Shown: piece after piece, positions 24,000 through 36,500 of the stretch
Position numbering within the stretch: the first letter of the stretch is position 1
Layout: each line of letters begins with the position of its first letter
Origin: Hormiphora californensis
Taxonomy: Eukaryota; Ctenophora; Tentaculata; Cydippida; Pleurobrachiidae
NCBI GenBank assembly: GCA_020137815.1
Contig: CM035351.1
Coordinates: forward strand, 4,547,078 to 4,611,077
Direction of reading: 5' to 3'
DNA: 64,000 nt
Position numbers and translations under genes: made by a program
The notes under the pieces: model-generated
Told to the model about the DNA's origin: nothing
Seen by the model: the letters and a program-made list of their open reading frames with translations, nothing else
Databases searched by the model: none

Positions 24000-25490
24000 A
24001 TATAATGCCGAGTGAGGTTTATTCAGGTCCATAAGCCAAAGTAAACATATGGGTTTTCAAGGCCTTTTTAAACATCGGCAAGGTTTCTGTGGTTCGAATT
24101 TCTTTAGGTAGGCGATTCCAGATCCTCGGAGCAGCTATACTAAAAGCTCTCTCAGTGGTTTTGTAGTTGTAGTTACTGTGTACCTCTTCCAGTCTTGTCG
24201 TGTCACAATCGACTCTTAAACTCATCGGTTTTTGTTTCCGTCTTTGTAGCATTTCTGATATGTATCCAGGCGTCCCATTATTCAGGGATTTGTATACCAT
24301 CATACAGATCTTATATTCTATTCTGTGTCTAACAGGTAGGAAGTGGGATTTTTTCCGTAGATCTGTTACACCACGTCTACTACGTTTACCATGGACAAAG
24401 CGAGTGGCAGAGTTCTGTAGCTTCTGAAGACGCTTCACATCCTTGTCTTTGAGACCTATCAGTAGAGCGCTACAATAATCAATCTTTGAGTGTATCAGTG
24501 AGTTCACAAGTTGGGTCTTTTGCTTTTTGTTCAGTTTGCCTGCAATTCTCCACATGTTGACGAGTTGGTAGTTGCACGACTGAACAACTCTGGAGACGTG
24601 CTGGGACATCGTGAGTTCGCTATCGACCATGACGCCGAGATTCTTAGCAACTGGTTTGACTTCCGTTTCTTCTTGTGCAATGTTCAGTGTGGCATCACTG
24701 GTAGATTTATCCCATTTGTTTCGTAGGATAAGAACTTCTGTTTTATCCGGATTCAACTTCAACAGGTTCTGTGTCATCCAGAGACGAATGTGAGACACAC
24801 AGCTCTGAACTTTCTTTATCACATCATCGAATGTTTCTGGTGTGAAAGCTATCGAAAGTTGAGAATCATCCGCATACATGTGCAGGCTGAGACCATATAG
24901 TTCCGCTATTTTCTGTAGATCTCTGGTGTATAGTATGAACAAGAGGGGCCCCAGGATGGAACCCTGAGGAACACCAATGCTGATAGACTTTGCTTCTGAC
25001 TCGACCGAACCTATCTTTACTCTAGCTGTTCGATTAGTAAGATATGATTCAATCCAGCTCAATACCTTTCCAGTCACTCCATAATCATGTTTCAGGCGGT
25101 GTAGTAGCTTGGCATGAGATATGGTGTCAAAGGCCGCTGAAAGGTCCAGAAGAACTAGGATGACCTTGGTCTTTTTATCCAGCTGCACAAGTATGTCGTT
25201 TACTATCTTGATAGTGGCCGTTTCACAGCTATGTTTCGATCGATAAGCAGATTGAACTTCACTGAACAGTCCATTACTCTCCACGTAGTCAGTAAGCTGG
25301 TCAGCGACGCATTTCTCCAGGACCTTCGAGATGAACGAAAGGTTTGAGATTGGTCGATAACTATTAAGTTCATCAGGGTCTAGGTCATTGTTTTTGTATG
25401 ATGGACGAATAACAGCAGACTTTAAGCTATCAGGGACTTCTCCTTTGGTGAGACTGGTGTTCACAATCTTAGAGACTATTGGAGAGCCCT
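24000..25490 (-). mobile_element. 5'-truncated CR1/L2-like LINE, minus strand
   Basis: The element begins inside the RT finger region at about 25490 and its ORF stops at 24019, with AATAAA overlapping the stop region (TGAATAAA). A clear 3' tail is not visible, but the ~170-bp satellite begins shortly beyond it. No target duplication could be assigned. Confidence 0.7.
24019..25464 (-). pseudogene. Reverse transcriptase ORF fragment (CR1/L2-like LINE)
   Basis: A 481-residue open frame with NSYRPISNLSFISKVLEKC, LLDLSAAFDTISHAKLL, GVPQGSILGPLLFILY and MYADDSQLS, then the C-terminal IDYCSALLIG and PRIWNRLPKEIR. RT only; no endonuclease, no RNase H. Related to but clearly different from the RT at 703-2247, so at least two CR1/L2-type subfamilies are present. 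5' truncated and almost certainly immobile, though uninterrupted. Confidence 0.8.
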
Positions 25491-25988
25491 ATTTGATGTC
25501 AGGATACACTGAAACATGTGTGAATCCCGGGCAGCTGCACGGAGATCTTGGCATACGTTGCAGGGGTGCGCGCATGAGGGGGCTGCAGCGCATTCCAAAC
25601 GGAGATCCGAGATGGCTCCAAAAAATGGTCGAAACTCAAATTTGAAGATTTTTAAAGTTTTTATTTTGTGAAATTCGAAAATCTACAGATTGACGCGCGG
25701 CGCGGCTTTAGCCAAAGCCCAAAAGTGGATTTGCGCGTGCGAATTTTTGAACAAATGAGACAGCAGTTTTTATACAAATGTTAGCATCTCAACTTAAAAT
25801 ATACACTGAATGCTATAGATATTATATACATCTGAACAAGTCTTCTACACACACTACTGTTATGTACATTTGCACCGAGACTTTCGAATTAGTTTCTCAA
25901 TCTGATTCTGATCTGAGTCTGACTTAAAAAACACAGTTCTCACTGACAGCGGCCCATCTGGGCCATGCCATGTTGCAGGCATCCAAAT
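25491..25988. other. No gene seen
   Basis: Between the LINE's truncated 5' end and the CCDC13 stop. GC-richer patch at 25680-25740 ('gacgcgcggcgcggcttt'). No motif recognised. Confidence 0.4.
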
Positions 25989-28845
25989 TTAACCCCTCTC
26001 AGCTTGATATTGTTTCAGAGCGGCCAGGAAAACTCCTCGGGACTGTTCAAGGAGGCCCTTGTATTTCTGGAGATCTGACTTTCTATCCTCTCCCACTGCA
26101 TCCAGATGAGACTTCAGCACCTCTACCTCATCCTCTAGGATATCAATCCTGAAAATTATGTCATAGTCAGGGGGAAGAGGGATACATTTGATGGTTTTGC
26201 ATGAGGGTAGGGGCCAGGATTTCCGGTTACTAATTTGCACAAACATGCGATGTATTTGTTGAGTAATGTATATAGACTCTTACCTTGATTCATCAGGAGG
26301 ATAATTAATAGTTGCTTTCTGGTTACATCCATCACACCTTGGTAACTTCTTACTCTGCGGAAGATATTATTTGAGATATAATTTGAGTATCGGTACGATA
26401 TAATATCAACAATGGGGAATCGTATCCCGGCAGCCGGCTTGGTAAGAACTAAGAACTACTACATTGTTCTGTTCAAACCCGGGGCGCGGAGAGAGAGGGT
26501 CGAACAAGGCAACCAATACCCGAGCGTACTAGAAAAATCCCTACTACAGGATTAATTCAACAATGAGATCTTACCCTGAGGTTCTCCACAATTTTCTCCA
26601 GTTCAACGACATGTCTATTTGATCTCAACATACATACATCCTTCTCTGTCATATCATTCTCTAATGTGTTAATCCTAAGAGATACAATGGTGATTAACAA
26701 AAAATCATGAAGATGTACGGAAATCATCTGTCAGGCCAATGCTCTGACCAAAGTTCTAGCGCTTATTTGAAAAAAATGAGAATAGGGATTAGGGTCAGGC
26801 CAATGCTTTGACAGCTGACCGCGGTTCTCGCTTTATCGAAAGAAATGAGAATAGGGTCAGGCCAATGCTCTGACAGGAAACCACCTCATTCATACCTGTT
26901 ATTAAGCATTTCCGTCAGCTCAAACAGTCTCTCTTTCTCCACCTCCGTGGCCTTGAGAAGGTACCTCACATCAAACCCAGCTGCCTGCCCATTTCCACCG
27001 TGTCCTATTTCGGGTGCTGACCGGGGCTGGGATCCGGGCCGAGCTCGCATCTGGTTTAGGTAGGTCAGTGTCACTTCAAATTCACTGTGATATTCATTAA
27101 AATACAACATCAAACTTACAGAAATTTCCCGATTTCTAGTTATTTCCTCCTCAAGTTGAGTTACACGTTGAGTCCGCTGATCAAGGTAATTCTTCAGCCT
27201 CTCAACCTCTGCTGTTAGTTCTCCCTCCCGAGAAGGGGTTTCAGTTCTTCCACTTTCGGCTGCTGCTTCCTGTAGACATCAAATTTTAGTAGATACAAAC
27301 ATACAAACATTCGTGACACAGTTTTTGAAATGCGGCCTCAATTACGTGTCGTACCCGCTGCTCAAGAAGTTGGTTAATCAGGGCGTCATCGTTCCGTCCC
27401 TTGTCCACTAGAGCTGCAAATTGTGATCTGAGACTCTTTATCTCTCCGCTGAGAGTAGAGTTCCTGGCTTTAACTGCGTCATAATTCTTCTTGGATGAGG
27501 CCACTTCACCCTTTAGTTGCTCAACTTCTTTTTTCAGTTCCTATGGGATGGAAGTAGATGCTAAAGATGAATAATTTATCTCAATTCCCATCTCAATGAC
27601 ATTGCCAACTTAATCAAATCTCAAATTCAAGAAATCTAAAAACCTGGAGCTGCTGTTTTCTATTATTTTCCAGCGTCTTGATATCCCTCTGCCTTTGTTT
27701 CTCCATCCGATTTACAGGACCTGATTCCTCAGTTTTGATGGCGTGGAGTTTGCTTTGTAATACTGATATCTGTTCAGCCCTACCACGCCATGAGTTTGGG
27801 GCTGCCAGAATGGATTGAACCGTCGTACCCTCTCCCACTTCTCTTTGCAGCAACTGATGAAGGAATAGACGGATTTAAAAGGGAAATTTCTCGCTGTGTA
27901 TTTGTGTGATCCAAATTGGGGCTATCTGAATTTATTCATACCTTAGATAAAAGCTTGTTTTCCTGTTTCATAGCGTCTGCTTGGTGCGATGTTTCGGTTA
28001 GGTTTTTCGTCATTGTTGCCAACCTTTCCCTCATCTGTTTCTCTTTGTCCTCAGCCGAGGGTGTGCCCTGTGGAAGTGGAAGTGTTACTTCAATATGAAA
28101 TAAAATACTTGTTTCATGTATGAAATCAAAAGTGTTTATTTGCTTGTTCAATTCCTGGAAGTTACACTTCTTGTCCGGCGCGCGGATAGACACTGCTGAC
28201 AATAGACACTTGCTATAGATGTGTCCTCGCGCGCTACAACTCACACACACACTTACCCTAGACGAGGCAGTTTCGGTATCTCGCTGCTTTTTAGCCTGAA
28301 CAGCGCTCTTCAGCTTCCTCTGGACCTCCTGGTTGTTGTTGAAGTTGTTGATCTTGCTGGACAACTTTTTAGCGTTGTCCCTCTCCTTCTCTAGCTGACT
28401 GACTAGATCTCTGTTCTTCTTGGACAGCTCCACAATTCGTTGTATTGCCTTGTCACTTCCCAGACCCCCACCTAAGAAACAAGAGTCTCGTTAAATTCAA
28501 TTAATTATTTTGCTACTTTAAATTTAATTACAATTTATACAATTTAGTACCTCCAGTAGCGACCTTTAATTCATCCAAGTCATTTTTCAGTTTAAACAGA
28601 TCATTTTCCCGTGTTCTCAAGAGACCTCTCAGCCTCTGATTTTCCTCAGATAACTCCGAATTCTTCTCCTCTAGAGATTCAGCATTGTACGACAGGAATG
28701 CTATCTTCTCCTTCGCTTCCTCATCATCTAGACCGGTACCAAATGATAGGTTGAGGGAGTCGACTGGAGAAGTGATGGAGGGTGGAGGAGATGGTTCCTT
28801 GGTTCGTCTTGCAAGCAACCTCGCTAAATGGGGATCCTCTGTCAT
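25989..28845 (-). CDS. CCDC13: Coiled-coil domain-containing protein 13 (CCDC13)
   Basis: Ten exons: 28845-28551, 28471-28257, 28067-27942, 27853-27644, 27540-27355, 27269 to about 27125, about 27048-26896, about 26676-26576, about 26356-26284 and about 26147-25989. Hallmarks shared with CCDC13: RIVELSKKNRDLVSQLEKE, REVGEGTTVQSILAAP then SWRGRAEQISVLQSKLHAI, RNSTLSGEIKSLRSQFAALV then DKGRNDDALINQLL, and the C-terminal LLEQSRGVFLAALKQYQ. Nearly the whole protein is predicted coiled coil. In vertebrates CCDC13 is a centriolar-satellite protein for ciliogenesis. The ATG follows an acceptor-like TTCTAG by two bases. A foldback element fills most of the gap to NAB upstream. Confidence 0.9.
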
Positions 28846-28919
28846 GTCTAGAAGGAATAGGGAATATCTGTTGAAAGATGTACTAGGATTACGTGAAGAA
28901 AAACACGGATAGATACATA

Positions 28920-29791
28920 CCGTGTGCGGCAAAAAAAATCCCCCCCTAGACCACCATAGTTGCCGATGTGGTGGAGAGCTGTAACTTGGCAGGGTTGCTC
29001 CACTATGTCTATCTTGATCCTGACAGAAAAATCAGAGCTCTAGCTCAAAATTCATTTTTTTGATAGGAATGAACATTGTCATTCATTCCAAGAAAAAAAT
29101 ATTTTCGGTCCAGAATTCAAGCAATTATCTTTGGCCATCGATTAGCTTTCCAATGTGACTAAGATCATCTAAATTGGGCAACCACAAGAGACACAGTGTC
29201 ATGTTTCTTAAAGTTAGTCAGGTCATGTGATCTTCACCGAATCGTTGATTATCCGGGATTGCTAATCGAGCCAATGGGCAGAGGAATCTCGTATCACGGC
29301 CGCTAATGAGGTATGTGTACCAATACAGGGTAATGTGATTCGAGGAAAGAGGACATTTATCAAAGAGCTACAGATCTCATGACCAATCAGCATCGTCATC
29401 CCTCATTAGTAGCCGTGATACGTGATTCTCTACCACTTAGACCGATTCGTAATACTGAACACTCAACGATTCGGTGAAGATCACATGACCTGACTAACTT
29501 TAAGAAACATGACACTGTGTCTCTTGTGGTTGCCCAATTTAGATGATCTTGGTCACATTGGAAAGCTAATCGATGGCCAAAGATAATTGCTTGAATTCTG
29601 GACCGAAAATATTTTTTTCTTGGAATGAATGACAATGTTCATTCCTATCAAAAAAATGAATTTTGAGCTAGAGCTCTGATTTTTCTGTCAGGATCAAGAT
29701 AGACATAGTGGAGCAACCCTGCCAAGTTACAGCTCTCCACCACATCGGCAACTATGGTGGTCTAGGGGGGGGATTTTTTTGCCGCACACGG
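28920..29791. mobile_element. Foldback element with TA target duplication
   Basis: Ends CCGTGTGCGGCAAAAAAAAT and its complement are flanked by TA at 28918-28919 and 29792-29793. The arms (~400 bp each) are inverted copies, nearly perfect over the outer ~330 bp (for example 'cttggcagggttgctccact', 'gtcaggtcatgtgatcttca') and more diverged near the centre at about 29310-29400. No transposase. TA duplications fit Tc1/mariner or similar superfamilies. It fills 872 of the 1076 bp between the NAB stop and the CCDC13 start. Confidence 0.85.
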
Positions 29792-29921
29792 TAGTTGAAA
29801 ACGAAGTGTAGAAATAATAATTCTGTAACAAACTAAAAATAATGAAAAACTTATTATTAGGAGGCGTTCCTTTCTCTCTCTCTCTCTCTCTCATTAGGAA
29901 GAACAAAAACAAAGTCACTGG

Positions 29922-31184
29922 TCAAATATCATAATTTGGTAAGTCATGGTTAAATTCCTGGTCATGATTATTCGAATCTATGGCATTGATGAACACATCA
30001 GTTAGGATATCCATGTTGTGATCTCGAGATTTCTGCGGAGATTCCGCCGGACTCCGCATCACCGCATAAGTCCGCATTTTCCGGGGTGTCCGTACCCTCA
30101 AAGGGTTTGTAATTGCAATGGGCTCATTACAGTACAACATGCTCGGTACACCACCCATTTCACTGGCTGATGTTCCGACTTCCTGGTGAGGCACAACCTC
30201 CTCTTGTACAACACCTAACACATCCACCACAGACGCCTCGCCCTTTGGGAGGAGCTTGTGCGAATAATACTTCTCAGATCGCCGCTGGGAGTGTTTCAGC
30301 TGGTTCAAACGCTTTTTACCCATGTGAATCTGCTCCTCTAGTTCGTCTAGTCGCTCTCTCACACTCGCAATAGCTCCAGAGTTTTCCCTGCTAGTCTCGT
30401 GCCGTAACCTCTCTAACAATCCTTCTTTCTCAAACTGGCACTTATTAACAGATTCCTCAACCCGCTGAATATCAGCAAGGCGTTTTTCACGTCTCTTGTT
30501 CGCCAGATCAAAGTTTGCACCTCCCATGGGTCGGTCCTGGTCCGTTCTGGGCGCTGATTTGGATGTGCTGAAACCCCGTTTGAACTTGTATTTTCCTCCC
30601 CGAAGGTTGGCTTCCTTGGCCTTGGCTAGCAAATCTTCTCTCCGTGCAAGAAGGGTGAGATCCCGGAGAGCAAGTTCCGCTGCACAAGAGTTAATTGATA
30701 TTTGGTATTTGTTTAGCGGGGTGGATCTATATATAGCAGAAAGTTCAGCCACCAATCGAACTTGTTCATCATCAGATCTTTCATCAGTTAGCTCATCAAA
30801 GACATCAGAATCAGGCAGCTTCACCTCAGCGTAGTGGGCCTTGGTTCGGCGCCGTTTGGGAAGTTTGGCCACCATGTCCCCAGTCCCAGAGCTCACATAG
30901 TCAGGGTTACCAGCGAAGGCTACCTCGCTCTTGGAGGGCAAATTGGGCATCTCAAATGTAGGAGATGTACCAAACTTTACCTTTAATGTCTCAATCAACC
31001 GGATGACATGGAATGGCTTACTATCCATACCAACGCATTTGAGAAGAGCCCCAAAGGTATCCATATCAAGTTCAGATATTTGTTTGGCGTCGTCAGCACC
31101 ATTTTCCAAGAATAAATTTTTGTAGGAGAGGAGCTTGGCTTCTTTTAGAACGATATCCAACGTTATTTTCTCCACTCCTGCCAT
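29922..31184 (-). CDS. NAB: NAB-family transcriptional corepressor (NGFI-A/EGR-binding protein)
   Basis: A single 420-residue coding exon. The NCD1 domain is at residues ~9-72: LKEAKLLSYKNLFLENGADD then LKCVGMDSKPFHVIRLIETL, matching the NAB1/NAB2 pattern (GGDD...GM..KPLHVRRL). NCD2 is at ~145-190: AIYRSTPLNKYQISINSCAA then LTLLARREDLLAKAKE. In animals NCD1 binds the R1 region of EGR zinc-finger proteins and NCD2 supports repression; the protein is nuclear. A basic KLPKRRR patch may serve nuclear import. A Lys/Arg-rich probable coiled coil spans ~230-300. An acceptor-like CCTTTTTAG lies 33 bases before the ATG, and the leader then contains a short upstream ATG frame (M-T-M-L-stop). Confidence 0.85.
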   Translation of the reverse strand: MAGVEKITLDIVLKEAKLLSYKNLFLENGADDAKQISELDMDTFGALLKCVGMDSKPFHVIRLIETLKVKFGTSPTFEMPNLPSKSEVAFAGNPDYVSSGTGDMVAKLPKRRRTKAHYAEVKLPDSDVFDELTDERSDDEQVRLVAELSAIYRSTPLNKYQISINSCAAELALRDLTLLARREDLLAKAKEANLRGGKYKFKRGFSTSKSAPRTDQDRPMGGANFDLANKRREKRLADIQRVEESVNKCQFEKEGLLERLRHETSRENSGAIASVRERLDELEEQIHMGKKRLNQLKHSQRRSEKYYSHKLLPKGEASVVDVLGVVQEEVVPHQEVGTSASEMGGVPSMLYCNEPIAITNPLRVRTPRKMRTYAVMRSPAESPQKSRDHNMDILTDVFINAIDSNNHDQEFNHDLPNYDI

Positions 31185-31545
31185 GACAGCAGCACAAACA
31201 ACTTATAACATGGTCATCTAAAAAGGAAAGAGAGATATTAACTGACTTGCAGTGTATGATGGGCTATTATAGATAACTCTTTAGCGTTCTCTCTTGAGTT
31301 ATTATTCATCGACTAATCAACTCAAACAAAACAAAATATGTTGTTTAAACGGTATTGAGTTTAGTTATGAATTATTATTCCAAGGTTCAGAAAAGGGTCG
31401 CGATGCGGAACACAATCAATTCACAAAACATAAAAACACTCAAAAATCCCTGATATATCATGTTTAAAACACATGAGAGTTCAAAAACACTCTGAGAGAG
31501 GGTCACTTCGATAACCACATATTGGTTACCATGGTTACACCATGC

Positions 31546-33435
31546 TCACATGCTCATTTCCTTGAGCAGGTTTCCAGCAATGACAAGTCGTTGAATTTCG
31601 CTGGTTCCCTCGTATATTTCTGTAATCCTAGCATCACGATAATGCCTCTCCGCAGGCATGTCATTGACGTATCCCATACCACCCAGTACTTGAATAGCCT
31701 TGGGAGATAGAGGTGATAGAGAGGAAATTAGAAGGCAATGGAGAAATGGCGAAGAGTGGGACGGAGAGGGGGAGATAGCTGTTAGGAATCAGATAAATTT
31801 CACAAAAGTTGTCAAGTTTGTCCAGCTCAGAAAGAGAAAGATGTAACAAAAACAAACCATTACATACCTGGTGAGCACAGTAGGTAGCGGCTTCTGATGC
31901 CATGAGTTTGGCCATGGCAGCTTCTTTAGTAAAGTTGTGGCCCTCATCCTTCAGTTTGGCGGCGTGCCAATTTGTTAGTCGTGCTGCCCAGATCCTACAC
32001 TCCATATCAGCTAGTTTATTCTGGGAGAGGAGGAGTTAGTGTGCTGAACTACAAGGAGGGCCGAAGCCCAAAGGGAAGTTATTTATTTACAGAGTGTCAG
32101 AGTTTGTAGTGATACAACTGCTGTACACGTACGTGTATAGAAATACACACACTAATTATTACTCTACCACAGTTCTAGGGGAAGAACTATAATTATAACC
32201 ACTGTAGCAAGTTAACCAGGTATAGGTAGGTTAATTATCCAATTACCCAGGTATAACTTTTCAACACTACTTTAAACAAATTAATTTGAGCTGATGATGA
32301 CGTTAAACGTCGAAACCGTCCCGTATTATCTTTCCTGAAATAAATCTCCGAGTCGTCTACAGTCCTAAATAAACACTATTTCATTGTACCCAGGTATAGT
32401 TAGGTTAATAAATGTAGTTACCTGGATAGTTTGCATCTTTGAGATAGGCTGATTAAAGGCATGGCGTTGCTGGGAGTAAGCTACAGCACACTCAAGAGAA
32501 GCCTGAGCAATTCCTAGAGCCTGTCCAGCAACTCCTATCCGCCCTGCATCCAGAGTTTTCTGAAATGTGAGAATAATGAAACGAAACTCCAGACACTATC
32601 AGATTCTACTATTCGAGCCCCTCACAAAATGGGACAAAATGTATCGAATCTATGCAGTTGAACCTACCATAGCAATTTTAAATCCCTGGCCAAGCTCACC
32701 CAGAAGACAATCTTTATCAATCATGCAATTATCGAAGTTAACCACACAAGTAGATGATCCCTTGATACCCAGCTTGTCCTCTTTCTTTCCCAGACTCAAC
32801 CCTTCCGTCGGTTTGGGGACAATAAACGCTGAAATTCCCTTGTGCTTCTTTGCCTTGTCCGTTGTTGCGAACACAATGGCTGCCTCTGATTCATACCCGT
32901 TAGTAATCCATGCCTTGGCCCCATTCAGCTCCCATTTATCGCCCCTATCTGTCGCAGTGGTACTAGCTGCCCCGGCATCACTACCATTACCAGGCTCACT
33001 CAAACAGAAACATCCCACATGATCCCCATCAATGAATGGGGCGACCCACTTTTCATGTTGTTCTTGGTTACCCGCCATTAGGAGAGGTCCCATGTATAGG
33101 GAATTGTTCACCGACATGACCACTCCAGTGGTCGCACAACCCCGCGAGATCTCCTCCATAGCAACTGCGTAGGCGAGGTATCCCATGCCAGCTCCACCAA
33201 GTTCCTCAGGAGCGACCATGCCCATGAGACCCATTTCTCCCATCTTCTTAACAGCATCTCCCGGATAGACACTGTCCCGGTCAACAGCTCCTGCGATGGG
33301 TTTTAGTTCGTTCTCAGCAAAGTCCCAGCAGGTCTGACGGAGGAGTTCGATGTCCTCAGGTAACAGGGTCGTGGAGATAGGCCTGGCAGGCGCACACCGG
33401 GATAGAAGGGGTCGGAGGGCTCGGGACAACAACAT
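31546..33435 (-). CDS. ACADS: Short-chain acyl-CoA dehydrogenase, mitochondrial
   Basis: Four exons 33435-32668, 32559-32422, 32020-31868 and 31701-31546 give 404 aa (human ACADS 412). It catalyses the FAD-dependent alpha,beta-dehydrogenation of short acyl-CoAs in mitochondrial beta-oxidation. The N-terminus [20 protein letters not shown] is a basic mitochondrial presequence. FAD/substrate motifs include [26 protein letters not shown] and [16 protein letters not shown]. The C-terminal [20 protein letters not shown] then [17 protein letters not shown] holds the catalytic Glu (YEGTSEIQ) and FAD-binding QxxGG. The ATG follows TTTCTCTATAG by one base, and the gene starts 135 bp after the THADA stop. 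Intron 2 contains a 131-bp retroelement-like insertion. Confidence 0.95.
32256..32386 (+). mobile_element. 131-bp insertion with hammerhead-like core (Penelope/retrozyme-like 3' piece)
   Basis: Flanked by the 12-bp direct repeat TACCCAGGTATA (32244-32255 and 32387-32398). It contains CTGATGA (32291-32297), a 5-bp hairpin GACGT-TAA-ACGTC and GAAA (32312-32315), the conserved core order of a hammerhead ribozyme, with one extra T between CTGATGA and the hairpin. Stem III would be minimal. Similar ribozyme motifs are known in Penelope-like elements and retrozymes. The surrounding intron has other 'ggtata(g)gttaggttaat' repeats, which weakens the target-duplication reading. Confidence 0.45.
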
Positions 33436-33569
33436 CCTATAGAGAAATGTTGAGATTTAGTGTTTTTGAAGTGTTGGCATTACCAACCTGTGCCCTAAAA
33501 ATTAAAAAAGACGAAAAAGAACTGCTAAAAGAATAAATTACCCCAAGCAATAATAAAAGTTGAAACACA

Positions 33570-36500
33570 TCACCCTGTCAAAGATAAAAAGAGGTGCTTG
33601 TCAAAGTGAGAGTTATGGTCAATATCCACACTTCCAGATCTGCTCAAAACCAAATCTCGAACTCTCTCCAACTCACTTTCAGCCCCGTTTTCCCGAGCCC
33701 ATTTTACCCCCATCTCTATTGCCACCCTGGAAGATGCACAGATAGTTGTTTCTTGTGTTGTAGAACAAGATACACGGATACAAAAAGCAGTAGCTGCTGT
33801 CCTGACCGTGTCATCAATACACTGACAATGAAGAATGGCTAGGGAGAGAAGACTTGCCACGATGGGAGATTTGGGGCTGTTGATCTGTTTAATTTGGAAT
33901 AACAAGGCTAGGGTATCCATGTGGGATGGATCGAAGGAAAAGTATTGATCCAAGATATCAGGGCTGCACTGATGATCATCATACCCAATCGCCAGTAGAA
34001 CCGATAGTGGGGTGTAATTAGTTTTTAAATCCAGAGTTGATACACCATTATGATGCTGCTCGTTGAGGCAATGAAACAGTGTTTTTGCAACAGTAGAACG
34101 GATAAACCGGCTGGCTGGTGAGTTGTAAAACTCGACCAACACACCCAAACCCTCAGAGGTGATGGTATTGTAAAGGTCATTAGTCTCCCAAAACACTTCA
34201 GTTAGGTTGGAACCGTGGGAAGAAATAATGTCAAGAACTCGGCCAGGTTCTCCTTTTGTTAGGTAGTAAAGCGCAAGGTGATCGTAGTTAGAGGGGTGAA
34301 GAGGTAGATCAGTAGTACCTCCAGGAATGTCACAATACTGGGCTATACTCAGTAACAGGGAAGTGTGGATGGGGGCAGTTGGGAGGATGACCTCAGTAAA
34401 AACAGGTTTGTAGCCCATTTTACATGCCTCCAACACGAACACCAATAAACCATGTTTCTCGTTACTAGCCGCTGTTTTCAGGGAACTAATGGCCATATCC
34501 AGTAAGTACTCCGTTGTTTCAGCATTGCTGATAAGACAGGCAACCCGTGCAGCAACGGTTCTAATTTTGAAAACTGGTGAAGGGAGAAGCCCGAATAAAA
34601 GTGATGGGAAGGAAATTGCAGGAGATCCTGGGTCTGGGTACAGTTTGGAGAGGATCATGAGGGAGAGGAAGAGAGAGGGACAGTAGTTTGGCCGGCATGT
34701 CAGGTTGGAGATAACCTGCTTGTAAACACCGGGGTAGTGATATCGTAATTCTCTAATCGATAGAGTGGACCTGGGAGAGGGAGAGGAATAATATAACGGG
34801 TTTTATTTATTTATGTAGAGACTTCAGACGAAAGAGGGGAGTGTTATACTTATCGGGAAGTCGATATTAAATTGGACATGGTAGTATGGAAGATCACATA
34901 CCTGTACCCTGTATCTGGATACTCTGTGTTGATGTGGTTCAGGATGAAGGTTATCAGCTCAGTAAACAGCAGCAAACTGGAGTTCCTGACCACCCAGAAC
35001 TCGTGTATAAAACCACTGTATGTTAGTTCGCATATCTGGAGAGTGAGAATTGTATTTAGAAGAGTTGTAAAACTGTAATTTAGAATGCAGTTGGTGCAAA
35101 TATCGCCGTGTGCGGCCGTAGACTGTATGTACTATGTAGTGAACAACTATTATAAGTACAGTCGGACCCCGATTTAACGGCTGGAAAATCTTCCCCCGAT
35201 AAAGGAAATTAACAGTATTTGATCCCGATTTAGCGGATACCCTGATTTAACGGACAAAAACCTTTCCCCGAGGGTGCCGTTAAATCGGGGTCCGACTGCA
35301 GTACCAACCGAATTCTTCTTCAGGTATGCGGCTCATATCTTATGTTCCCATTGTATTGAACAGTGTTTTTTGGTTGTGATAGATACTAGTGTCTAGTAAC
35401 GTTGGAGTTTAGACATACCTCTGAAATGAAAGGTGCCACATGAGATCTGAGACAGGCCGACGATACAACTAATCGTATCATGTTGAGTGCATGAACCTGC
35501 ACCAAATCCTGTGTTTCCATTTCCCCTTCCTTGCTGTACGGAATCCGGGCTGTCTCCAGAAGGGATTCAATGGCAACCTTTGTAATGGTAACACGGGAAC
35601 ACTGAAGAACTGCCTCCAGAGCTTCGGGTAACCCAGCACTGCGCCGCGAGTGAGAGGAACCTGGGAGAGAGAGAAGAGGTAAAATTGTTGGAATGGCATA
35701 GGGTCGGATCCCTGAGAAAATAATACAGTTGGGCCCACCCCGAGCATCACAGCAAATCAGGGTCCCACTGAGGTCCCAATGAGGTCCCAATGAGGTCCCA
35801 ATGAGGTCCCACTGAGGTCCTAATGAGGTCCCACTGAGGTCCTAATGAGGTCCCAATGAGGTCCAACTGAGGTCCCACTGAGGTCCTAATGAGGTCCTAA
35901 TGAGGTCCCACTGAGCTCCCACTGAGGTCCCACTGAGATCCCACTTAGGTCCCAATGAGGTCCCAATGAGGTCCAACTGAGGTCCCACTGAGGTCCTAAT
36001 GAGGTCCTAATGAGGTCCCACTGAGGTATGAAGTCCCAATGATGTGATTTACCTGTATTGCTATGAAGGGCAGCAAGAAGATTGTCCAGCCAGAGACGGG
36101 GTAGGGTATGGGTGTTGGGGTGTGGAGATGTAGTGATTGATAGCAGTTTTAGTAGCTCACAGGAACTGTTCGTAACAGACCGGTGACGACACCTGAACGA
36201 AATTAGGGTGTTTTAGATGATTAGAAAACGAAATTAGGTGATTAAAATATGGTCACCTTACTGATCACCTTATATATTACGATAAGTAGGTACATATCTC
36301 TATAGAAAATACAGCAATACAAAATTGATAAAAAATACTATTTCCGTATCCCGTTAATACCTGAAGATGCAGAGCAGAGCAGTATTTCCCATTCGTTCCA
36401 AAATTCCAGAATCTCCATCCAACTGCCGGACTTGGCCCTTAGCCAACGTGATAAGCGCTGATATAGCTGCGTAGATGGCAGTACACACCCGTTTACAGCT

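Noticed and set aside
35755-36035. Regular short repeats that might suggest a CRISPR-like array
   Set aside because: Direct 11-12-bp tandem units without spacers, in an animal gene intron.
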